Assembly (NCBI GenBank): GCA_002308595.1
Contig: DBWH01000016.1
Span: forward strand, 1 to 12,857
Source of the DNA: Mageeibacillus sp. UBA1243
Lineage (GTDB): Bacteria; Bacillota; Clostridia; UBA1212
Length of the DNA stretch: 12,857 bases
Direction: 5' to 3'
Shown: positions 6,802 to 12,857 of the stretch, piece after piece
How the letters are laid out: each line of letters starts with the position of its first letter
Numbering within the stretch: position 1 is the first letter of the stretch
Made by a program: the position numbers and the translations under genes
Notes under the pieces: generated by a model
Told to the model about the DNA's origin: nothing
Seen by the model: the letters and a program-made list of their open reading frames with translations, nothing else
Databases searched by the model: none

Positions 6802-9306
6802 ATGACAAAAAATAAGATTTTTTTCAATAAAATAAAGAGAGGCATTTCGACGGCGGTTGCGTGCTGCATATTGGCGGCATCGTGGCTGCCTGTTTCGGCG
6901 CCTGTCTATGCCGACGAGACCCCTGAAATTTACGACAGCGGCACGGCTGAATCCGGCGATTTCACACCCGCACCCACTCCGGATGAGGGGAACGAACAGG
7001 AGACGCCAAGCCCGACGGCGGAAGTGACCGAAGTGCCGACCGAGACGCCCGGAGAGGACCCGACAGAGACCCCCGGAGGCGCAACGCCGGAGCCGGTGAC
7101 ACCCGAAGACGGCGTGCCTTCACTTGTTTGCGACAATGGTTATGCGGCGGTTTCGCTTGACGGCGAATGGATCAAGGCCGAGTACGGAAACGTTGATATT
7201 TACGGGAACTATGACGGAACGCAGATCGGAAGAGGCGACAGCTTCACTGTGCCCGGCGTTGTCTGCAGCGGAAACGAAGTCATGATCCTCGAAAAGCATT
7301 TCCGTTTGAGCGGTTTCGACAAGGACGAGTCGAGGGTGCTCCTCCGCGTGAACCGCATGATGTACGATGCGAAGATTTACGTCAACGGGACGTTCGTTAA
7401 ACAGCTTGAATTTTCCTACATTGGCGATAAAATAGATATTTCGGAATACGTGTTTGCGGGCGATAACAGCCTAAACATAGCGGTTGCCTCGGGCACCAAT
7501 TCGGTCTACAAGGCGGGGAATGCGCTCGGAATTGACGGCAGCGTGACGCTTGAGAACAGGCAGAAGATTTCGATTGAAAAGATTCAGATCGACCCGGCTG
7601 AGTCCGGCAGCGTTCGCATCAAAGTAACCGTGGATGTCGACGGGGATTTCGAAGGGCAGGAGAAGCTTGACGTTAACATTTACGAGCTCGGTCTTTCGGA
7701 GAACGGAGTCGGAGCGACGCACAAGGGCGTTGGCTTCGGTGAAGAGACCGTTGCCGCCAATGCAACCGAAATCGTTTTTGACGTTGCCCTCCGCGACTTT
7801 ACCGACTCCAAAAAATGGAGCCCCGACAACCCGTTCCTCTACGAGGCCGACCTTACGCTTGCCGGCATTTCGAAAAAAGTGGTTTTCGGCATCAGGGAAG
7901 TGAGCGTCGGCGACTCCGAAACGTATCTTTCGATTAACGGAAAGCGCGTCTTCATGTCCGGCATCACGCTTGACTACGCGATAATTTCAAGACTCGGCAT
8001 CTGCACCGAAAAGAATATCAGAAGCTTTGTTTCGGAAGTGAAAAAGCTCGGCGTCAACACCATAAAAGGAAGAGGCGTTGTTTTCTCTCCCGCATGGCAC
8101 ACCGTCTGCGACGAGGCAGGCATCCTTCTGATTTCGGAATACCCGCTCGGAATTGTTGTCGACGGAATTGACAGCGAATCTGACGCCGAAAAATTCCTTG
8201 GCGACATCGAGGCAGCCGCAAGCAGCTGCTGCAACTATGCGTCGTGCGTGATCTGGGACCTTGCCGCGGAGGATTTTCCGGTTGACAACCTTGCAAAAGC
8301 AGTCGCAAAAATCGCCAAAACCGACAAATACGGCAGACCGTTTTCGACAGGTCTTTCAAAGCCGTCCGGCTCAGGGTTCGTCGTTGAGTGCGACGTTTCG
8401 CAGCTCGGCAGAGACTTCTTCATAGGCGATCTGGAGGCAGAGGAGCCCCTCATGCACACCGCCAAGGCGCTCGACTGGAACGTTTCCGACACAAAATCCG
8501 TCAGAATAGTGACAATGATGTTCGGAAACGTTCTCACAAGAAGAACGGACGATGATTTCCCCACCGAGAGCGACTCCTGGTGGTCAAAAACACTCGAGAT
8601 GCTCGGCACCGACGACATCGACAAGGGCTTCTCTGAGGTCCTCTGCTCCGTGATAGAATACTGGCGCTCCTCAAGAAAGTACGGCGGTATAATCCTGCCG
8701 TGCGAGGTTGTCGAGGCCGCAATCAGGGACTCGTTCTACACGGGCGGAAACAGCGCCGCGGCAGGTTCCGGCAAGTTCTTTAACGAGAGTTTTGAAAAGG
8801 CGCTTAAGAACGGCTTTTCGACCATTGGCGTCAACATCAAGTCGCACATCGTCACCGGCGGAAGGGGCGACACTTTCGACGTAGACGTTGCCGTCACAAA
8901 CAACTCGAACAGCGACCTCGAAACCGTCAAGGTGCATTTCACCGTCTCGGTCGGTCAGAAGGTCATTTACGATGAGATCAAGCAGTACGACTCGCTGAAA
9001 GCCCTTGGCGATTACGAAAAGGGACGCGACGACATCGAAATTCACAGGTTCTCGTTTACGGTGCCCAAGAGCATCAAGGACGGTACAGAGATGATCATTT
9101 CGGCAACCGTTGACGGCAGCGGGGAGACTGTGAGCACCAGAAACGCGGTCATAAGCGGCGGAGAAACGTACGAGGCGCCTTACTCGCAGATGGCGGTCAT
9201 CATTACTGCACTCGGCGCAGGCGCAATCATTCTTATAGGACTCACCATTTCGCTGTTCAGAAGCGGCGCGTTTAATATAAAGCGCAGGAAAAAGGAAAAG
9301 AGATGA
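6802..9306 (+). CDS. Membrane-anchored GH2-like protein, probable pseudoenzyme
   Basis: This 834-aa protein has a signal peptide (1-37, ending VYA), a Thr/Pro/Glu linker (about 50-105), a jelly-roll sugar-binding domain (about 110-250), an Ig-like domain (about 255-365) and a GH2-like barrel (about 370-650). A second Ig-like domain (about 675-780), one membrane helix (about 797-818) and a basic cytoplasmic tail follow. GH2 landmarks are FGIREV (362-367), NGKRVFMSG (379-387), LGVNTIK (416-422) and CDEAGILLISE (436-446). The acid/base site, usually W-S-x-G-N-E, reads WDLAAED (485-491): the Glu is kept but the Asn is lost. At the likely nucleophile region RIVTMMFGN (568-576) Met stands where Glu is expected. 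It may therefore bind rather than cleave glycans. The start has only a weak ribosome binding site. The end overlaps the HAD gene by 4 nt. Confidence 0.85.
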   Translation: MTKNKIFFNKIKRGISTAVACCILAASWLPVSAPVYADETPEIYDSGTAESGDFTPAPTPDEGNEQETPSPTAEVTEVPTETPGEDPTETPGGATPEPVTPEDGVPSLVCDNGYAAVSLDGEWIKAEYGNVDIYGNYDGTQIGRGDSFTVPGVVCSGNEVMILEKHFRLSGFDKDESRVLLRVNRMMYDAKIYVNGTFVKQLEFSYIGDKIDISEYVFAGDNSLNIAVASGTNSVYKAGNALGIDGSVTLENRQKISIEKIQIDPAESGSVRIKVTVDVDGDFEGQEKLDVNIYELGLSENGVGATHKGVGFGEETVAANATEIVFDVALRDFTDSKKWSPDNPFLYEADLTLAGISKKVVFGIREVSVGDSETYLSINGKRVFMSGITLDYAIISRLGICTEKNIRSFVSEVKKLGVNTIKGRGVVFSPAWHTVCDEAGILLISEYPLGIVVDGIDSESDAEKFLGDIEAAASSCCNYASCVIWDLAAEDFPVDNLAKAVAKIAKTDKYGRPFSTGLSKPSGSGFVVECDVSQLGRDFFIGDLEAEEPLMHTAKALDWNVSDTKSVRIVTMMFGNVLTRRTDDDFPTESDSWWSKTLEMLGTDDIDKGFSEVLCSVIEYWRSSRKYGGIILPCEVVEAAIRDSFYTGGNSAAAGSGKFFNESFEKALKNGFSTIGVNIKSHIVTGGRGDTFDVDVAVTNNSNSDLETVKVHFTVSVGQKVIYDEIKQYDSLKALGDYEKGRDDIEIHRFSFTVPKSIKDGTEMIISATVDGSGETVSTRNAVISGGETYEAPYSQMAVIITALGAGAIILIGLTISLFRSGAFNIKRRKKEKR

Positions 9307-9959
9307 AATACGTTTTTTTCGATCTTGACGGCACTGTGACCGAGTCGGCCCCCGGCATAATAAATTCGGTCGTTTATGCGATAAAAAAGCTTGGCGTCAG
9401 AATGCCTTCGGAGGAGGAGCTCTTAAAGTTTGTGGGGCCTCCTCTTTCTGATTCTTTCGTGAAGTACTGCGGCGTGGATCCGTCAAGGACAAAAGAGGCG
9501 ATAAATATTTTCAGAGAATATTTTGCCGAGAGGGGTATTTTTGAGAACAACGTCTACCCGGGCATTCCCGAGCTCACGGCGAAGCTTAAAAGCCTTGGCG
9601 TAAAGCAGATTCTTGCGACCTCAAAACCGCAGCTCTTTGCCGAAAGGATACTCACACATTTTAATCTTATCGCCGATTTCGACGGCGTTTTCGGAAACTC
9701 GATGGACGAAAAGTATACCGACAAGGCGCTCCTTCTGCGCGATATTATCGCAAAAGAAGGGATAAAAGGGGATGACCTCAAAAACTGTGTCATGGTCGGC
9801 GACAGAAGCAGCGACATCTCCGGAGCGCACAAGGCAGGCATCAGGGCCATCGGCGTGCTTTACGGGTACGGCGACAGACCGGAGCTTGAGGGCGCCGGCG
9901 CAGACCTCATAGTTGAGACCGTCAGAGATCTTGAAAAAGTGCTTACCGGGGAATTGTGA
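9303..9959 (+). CDS. HAD-family phosphatase, phosphoglycolate phosphatase-like
   Basis: This 218-aa soluble protein has all four HAD motifs: D7-L-D9-G-T (motif I, nucleophile D7 and acid/base D9), T106-S107 in LATSKP (motif II), K141 (motif III), and GDRSSD (166-171, motif IV). A helical cap (about 15-85) places it with the phosphoglycolate phosphatase/5'-nucleotidase-like group. The substrate cannot be read from sequence. Its ATG overlaps the TGA of the GH2-like gene (ATGA), so it is translated from the same mRNA and probably coupled. No functional link between a surface protein and a cytoplasmic phosphatase is evident. Confidence 0.9.
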   Translation: MKYVFFDLDGTVTESAPGIINSVVYAIKKLGVRMPSEEELLKFVGPPLSDSFVKYCGVDPSRTKEAINIFREYFAERGIFENNVYPGIPELTAKLKSLGVKQILATSKPQLFAERILTHFNLIADFDGVFGNSMDEKYTDKALLLRDIIAKEGIKGDDLKNCVMVGDRSSDISGAHKAGIRAIGVLYGYGDRPELEGAGADLIVETVRDLEKVLTGEL

Positions 9960-9992
9960 GCATATAAAACCTTTAAAAGGGTCGTTTGCCGC

Positions 9993-10021
9993 TTTACACG
10001 GCAGAAAAAAAGTAATATAAT
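9993..10021 (+). promoter_or_regulatory. Promoter of the TPP riboswitch-thiT transcript
   Basis: TTTACA (9993-9998) and a perfect TATAAT (10016-10021) are separated by 17 nt. The -35 box lies in the loop of a 5-bp inverted repeat (TGCCG at 9987-9991, CGGCA at 9999-10003) that could be an operator. Confidence 0.85.
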
Positions 10022-10031
10022 CCGGCGCGGA

Positions 10032-10118
10032 TAGTCAGGGGAGCTGCATTGGCGGCTGAGATTGGCGACAGCCTAAACCCTTAAACCTGATGTGGACAAT
10101 GCCACCGTAGGGAGATTG
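10032..10118 (+). promoter_or_regulatory. TPP riboswitch (THI box) aptamer
   Basis: The conserved aptamer core is present in order: AGGGGAGC (10037-10044), CTGAGA (10056-10061), ACCTGATG (10085-10092), TGGACAATGCCA (10093-10104) and CGTAGGGA (10106-10113). P1 can form between 10033-10036 and 10114-10117. It precedes an intrinsic terminator and thiT, so it should stop transcription of the transporter when thiamine pyrophosphate is plentiful. P3 is short, and it and the following strand carry two copies of the ATTGGCG word found throughout the window. Confidence 0.95.
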
Positions 10119-10162
10119 CCGATAGGAGCTTTGAGGGCTCATATACGGGTATGCTTGCGATG

Positions 10163-10187
10163 GCGGTCTTTTGAAAGACCGCTTTTT
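10163..10187 (+). terminator. Riboswitch-controlled intrinsic terminator
   Basis: A 9-bp stem (10163-10171 with 10174-10182; the closing pair probably opens to a 4-nt loop) is followed by TTTTT. It lies 45 nt after the TPP aptamer and 75 nt before thiT, the usual place for transcriptional attenuation. I did not find a convincing antiterminator by eye. Confidence 0.88.
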
Positions 10188-10262
10188 GTTACTCTTAAGA
10201 GTTGCAACTGCAAATGTAACATAACAGGACTACCGATACTACACTATCAGAGGTGATTTTTT

Positions 10263-10955
10263 ATGAAAAAAATGGAATTTAAGATTGCGCTCAGCGCGGT
10301 TTTGGTGGCAATGGCTTTCGTGCTTTCGTACATCAAGCTGCCGGGACTTCCGTACGGAGGGTCGGTGACGCTGTTCAGCATGGTGCCGGTGGTGATCATC
10401 GGGTGCGTTTTCGGACCGGCGTGGGGACTCGTGATGAGCTTTGTGTACAGCCTGCTTCAGCTTGTGCAGTCGGCGGGCGGAAGCTCATTTGCCGGACAGA
10501 ACGGCGGTGCGGTTGTGCTCATCATACTGTTTGACTTCGTGCTTGCATTTGGCGTGCTCGGCCTTGGCGGCGTGTTTATCACCAAAAAGAATATTGCGAA
10601 AAAGAGCGCTCCTTTCCTTGCGGCACTCGGCGCATTCATCGTTACGCTTCTGAGGTACGTCTGCCACATCATTTCGGGATACGTTCTCTACGGCGAGTAT
10701 GCTGAGTGGTTCTTTGAAGAAGGATGGGGCAATGCTGCAGGCGGATGGTTCTTGGCTAATTTTAAGGGAAATCAGTTATCCTTGGTCTACAGTACGGTAT
10801 ACAACGGACTGTATATGATCCCTGAGATTATATTGACCACTGTCGGCGTTGCCGTGATTATGGCTGTGCTGATGAACGTAAAGTCAACGAAGAACTCAAT
10901 CATAGAGGTCAGAAGCCACTCTTTTTTCAAAAAGAAGGAGAAAGAGACGACCTGA
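10263..10955 (+). CDS. thiT: Thiamine-specific ECF transporter S component ThiT
   Basis: ThiT is the membrane subunit that binds thiamine and works with the shared ECF energising module, which is not encoded in this window. The 230-aa product has about six hydrophobic segments and ThiT landmarks: IKLPGLPYGGSVTLFSMVP (24-42), RYVCHIISG (131-139) with the conserved His135, and YNGLYMIPEI (180-189) with Asn181 in the ligand-site region. The last 25 residues are hydrophilic and Lys-rich. The ATG at 10263 has GAGGTGA about 6 nt upstream. The TPP riboswitch and terminator directly in front support thiamine uptake and show regulation by thiamine status. Confidence 0.95.
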   Translation: MKKMEFKIALSAVLVAMAFVLSYIKLPGLPYGGSVTLFSMVPVVIIGCVFGPAWGLVMSFVYSLLQLVQSAGGSSFAGQNGGAVVLIILFDFVLAFGVLGLGGVFITKKNIAKKSAPFLAALGAFIVTLLRYVCHIISGYVLYGEYAEWFFEEGWGNAAGGWFLANFKGNQLSLVYSTVYNGLYMIPEIILTTVGVAVIMAVLMNVKSTKNSIIEVRSHSFFKKKEKETT

Positions 10956-10989
10956 AAGCAAGTCGGACAATGACGGGATGCAAACACGG

Positions 10990-11018
10990 TTGAAAAACTC
11001 AGGGTTTAACAGTATAAT
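10990..11018 (+). promoter_or_regulatory. Promoter of the VTC-DUF4956 operon
   Basis: TTGAAA (10990-10995) is followed after 17 nt by a perfect TATAAT (11013-11018). The start of transcription would be near 11025, leaving only about 11 nt before the GTG at 11036, or about 38 nt before the alternative TTG at 11063. Confidence 0.85.
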
Positions 11019-11035
11019 TAGAGTTCCAAACCAGG

Positions 11036-11860
11036 GTGAACCGTGAAAGGAAGAAATACGCATTGTTCAAGGAGAATTTCAGCAGATATGAATTCAAGTT
11101 TCCAATGACGTACTCGGACGTGGATTGTCTCATAGAGGATCTGCGTCCTTTCGTGCATCCTGACGAGCATGCCGACGGGAACGGCATGTATACGATAAGC
11201 AGTATCTACATGGACAATAAACAGCTCCAGTGTTACTACGAGACCATCAACGGAGACAACTTCAGACAGAAGGTGCGGCTCCGGGTCTACGGTGAGCACA
11301 ACACTCTCAGCTCTCCTTCATTCCTGGAAATAAAGGGTAAAATCGAAGGTCTCGTGGTGAAGAGAAGGGTTAAAATGGTCCTTTCGGACGCCATGGATTT
11401 TGTGAAAGACTGCGTCGCAAACGGATACGGCTTCGATATATCAAAATACAAGAGCACAAACCCGCAGATCCTGAAAGAACTGCAGAGGGTCATCGTTTCT
11501 AACAATCTTGAGTTCGTGAACGTGGTAAGCTACGACAGGCTGCCTTTCGTGTGCACCGCCGACCCGGATCTCCGAATAACGTTCGACTACAACATAAGAA
11601 CGCGCGCGGACGAGCTTGATCTGACAAAAGGCACACGAGGCAAGAGCACCTGTCCCGAGGGGGTGGCGATTCTCGAGGTGAAGACCTCGAAGGCGATACC
11701 AATGTGGCTGGTGAAGATATTGGCGACTTACGGGTACAGGAACCAGACATTCTCAAAATACTGCTCTCACTACTCACCGCAGAACGTTATGTTGGCGGGT
11801 CCGGAGAGCGGAAACATACATGCTTTGAAGACAACTGATTCTTCGAAAGGGGACAAATAA
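11036..11860 (+). CDS. VTC-domain polyphosphate polymerase-like protein
   Basis: This protein belongs to the VTC/triphosphate tunnel metalloenzyme type, whose best-known member, yeast Vtc4, makes polyphosphate from ATP. Tunnel motifs in order are RYEFKF (17-22), SIYMD (56-60), KVRLRVYG (79-86), FLEIKGKIEGLVVKRR (97-111), DLRITFDYNIR (178-188) and AILEVKT (211-217). The alternating charged residues in these strands fit phosphate and metal binding. It is soluble and is followed immediately by a DUF4956 membrane protein, a recurrent pairing. The start is uncertain: GTG at 11036 (274 aa) has no spaced ribosome binding site and a very short leader, while TTG at 11063 (265 aa) has AAAGGAAG about 10 nt upstream. 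Polymerase activity is inferred from the family. Confidence 0.9.
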   Translation: MNRERKKYALFKENFSRYEFKFPMTYSDVDCLIEDLRPFVHPDEHADGNGMYTISSIYMDNKQLQCYYETINGDNFRQKVRLRVYGEHNTLSSPSFLEIKGKIEGLVVKRRVKMVLSDAMDFVKDCVANGYGFDISKYKSTNPQILKELQRVIVSNNLEFVNVVSYDRLPFVCTADPDLRITFDYNIRTRADELDLTKGTRGKSTCPEGVAILEVKTSKAIPMWLVKILATYGYRNQTFSKYCSHYSPQNVMLAGPESGNIHALKTTDSSKGDK

Positions 11861-11861
11861 T

Positions 11862-12596
11862 ATGGATCTAATTTCTACCACCTCTACAACTTCCGAAGCT
11901 GCCGAGCTGAAGTCGTTTTCGGACTGGTTCAGCGTCCTTTCCAGGACCAATTCGGGCCTCAGGCTTGTGGATGTCGGCGTGTGCGTGCTCGTTGGCGTGC
12001 TCCTCGGTCTGATGGTGCTCTTCGTTCACAAATTCACAAGCGATGAGTTCAAATACGACAAGGGTCTCGGTCTGGTCCTGGTGCTGGTTCCCGCCGCGGA
12101 GGCGCTCATGATTTCCACGCGACTCACCATAGGCACCGCGCTTAGCATTGCCGGCGTTCTCGCGATCGTTCGCTACAGGAGCACGCTGACGCAGCCAAGG
12201 GATTTGGCGTTTATCTTCATTTCCGTTGCAGCAGGCTATGCGGCGGGCGTCAGATATTACCTGGTGGGACTGATTTTTGTCTTCATCTGCGCAGTTGTTG
12301 CGGTCATTCATGCGATACTCACTATCGAGAAGACCAAAAACCTCAAGAAGACGCTTAAAATTGCGGTTCCGGAGAGCATCGATTACGACGGTGTTTTCGA
12401 GCCCGTGCTTCAGAAGTACACAAACGCACACAAGCTTGTCGGCGTGAGGGTCATCAGCGGCGGCACGCTCATCGAGCTCACGTATTCGATCAAGATCAAA
12501 GACGCCAAGGACACAAAGGCTTTCATCGACGAGCTCAGAACTCTGAACGCAAACTTCAAGCTTTCCATCCAGGAGTACCTGCCCGCTCCGTTCTGA
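11862..12596 (+). CDS. DUF4956 membrane protein
   Basis: The 244-aa protein has a hydrophilic N-terminus (1-34), four or five membrane segments (about 35-57, 67-84, 88-104, 114-131 and 133-155) and a cytoplasmic-looking C-terminal domain (160-244). The sequence AGVLAIVRYRSTLTQPRDLAFIF (97-119) matches the core of DUF4956. AAAGGGGAC lies about 9 nt before the ATG, which follows the VTC stop by a single base. DUF4956 has no settled function. The pairing suggests that it anchors the VTC-domain enzyme or helps move its product, by analogy with the membrane part of eukaryotic VTC complexes; this is inference. Confidence 0.9.
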   Translation: MDLISTTSTTSEAAELKSFSDWFSVLSRTNSGLRLVDVGVCVLVGVLLGLMVLFVHKFTSDEFKYDKGLGLVLVLVPAAEALMISTRLTIGTALSIAGVLAIVRYRSTLTQPRDLAFIFISVAAGYAAGVRYYLVGLIFVFICAVVAVIHAILTIEKTKNLKKTLKIAVPESIDYDGVFEPVLQKYTNAHKLVGVRVISGGTLIELTYSIKIKDAKDTKAFIDELRTLNANFKLSIQEYLPAPF

Positions 12597-12640
12597 TTAA
12601 AGGACAGCGGCCGCGGCCTGATATGAATCTGCACGAAAAG

Positions 12641-12665
12641 AGACTCCGCCAAGGGGTCTTTTTTT
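12641..12665 (+). terminator. Terminator of the VTC-DUF4956 operon
   Basis: A 7-bp stem with one G-T pair (12641-12647 with 12653-12659), loop GCCAA, is followed by seven T (12659-12665). It begins 45 nt after the DUF4956 stop codon. The A-run before the stem could extend the pairing with the T-run. Confidence 0.85.
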
Positions 12666-12793
12666 GTCGCCTGAAGACTGACCGGAGGACGAAACAAAGG
12701 CAGGTATAGAAGTGTTTTTTTCGGGAAAAATGCGTAAAATAACGGGGTAAAAAGGGAAAACAAGCGATAACTATAAAACACTTAGAGCTAGTT

Positions 12794-12813
12794 GCTCACA
12801 ACAGCTCACAACT
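12794..12813 (+). repeat. Short tandem repeat GCTCACAAC(A/T) x2
   Basis: Two adjacent 10-nt copies, GCTCACAACA and GCTCACAACT, lie in the intergenic tail. They are framed by AGTTG and CAACT, giving partial dyad symmetry. A TTGACA -35-like box follows at 12842-12847 at the window edge, so these may be operator sites of the next gene. The rest of 12666-12857 shows nothing definite. Confidence 0.4.
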
Positions 12814-12857
12814 GTTTGCCTGCCGCCAAATATATTGAGCGTTGACAAATATCTTAA

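Larger units (their letters stand above)
850..11725. repeat. Dispersed word YATTGGCGRY (18 copies of ATTGGCG)
   Basis: ATTGGCG starts on the plus strand at 850, 1569, 2684, 4321, 5157, 6699, 6870, 7420, 8824, 10048, 10061 and 11719. Its reverse complement starts at 1973, 3362, 3845, 4359, 6349 and 7755. The base before is C or T in 17 of 18 copies, the base after is G or A in 15 of 18, and the next base is C or T in all 18. About 1.6 copies would be expected for a random 7-mer on both strands. Copies fall in intergenic DNA, in the TPP aptamer and in genes in several reading frames on both strands, so codon use alone does not explain them. Confidence 0.7.

Noticed and set aside
8671..9045. Minus-strand open frame inside the GH2-like gene
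   Set aside because: It lies wholly within a recognisable coding sequence and has no domain or ribosome binding site of note.
12609..12618. GC palindrome GGCCGCGGCC after the DUF4956 gene
   Set aside because: It lacks a following T-run and is short; the real terminator is 25 nt further on.

Overview
The window looks like a chromosomal segment of an anaerobic Gram-positive bacterium, most likely an uncultured member of the Clostridia (Oscillospirales type). This rests on strong TTGnnn-N17-TATAAT promoters, GGAGG ribosome binding sites, a zapA/U32-peptidase operon, a TPP riboswitch in front of an ECF thiamine transporter (thiT), and several surface proteins with Thr/Pro/Glu-rich linkers and a C-terminal membrane anchor. 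No rRNA, tRNA, CRISPR array or insertion sequence is visible.

Layout. 1-845: a terminator of an off-window gene, then a gene-free stretch packed with TTGTGGG/CCCACAA words, one perfect DnaA-box word and an AT-rich flank. 846-3679 (minus): two paralogous, separately promoted, secreted and membrane-anchored proteins of unknown function, each apparently built from two copies of a beta-rich domain. 3892-6516 (minus): an operon of zapA followed by an RlhA-type U32 peptidase-family protein that is split into two ORFs overlapping by 4 nt. 6802-9959 (plus): a divergent unit with a large membrane-anchored GH2-like protein that seems to lack a normal catalytic nucleophile, overlapping by 4 nt a HAD phosphatase. 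9993-10955 (plus): promoter, TPP riboswitch, intrinsic terminator and thiT. 10990-12665 (plus): promoter, VTC-domain polyphosphate polymerase-like protein, DUF4956 membrane protein and terminator. 12666-12857: intergenic, with a short tandem repeat and a terminal TTGACA.

Most genes are recognisable families, and two regions hold less explained structure. The first is the 1-845 TTGTGGG array. The second is a dispersed short word, YATTGGCGRY, whose 7-base core ATTGGCG occurs 18 times in 12.9 kb, in genes on both strands, in several reading frames, in intergenic DNA and inside the TPP aptamer. The secreted paralog pair with a G-C-x-G tail, the GH2-like probable pseudoenzyme and the two-gene VTC/DUF4956 unit are the most interesting protein systems here. 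All functional statements come from motif recognition by eye; no search was run.
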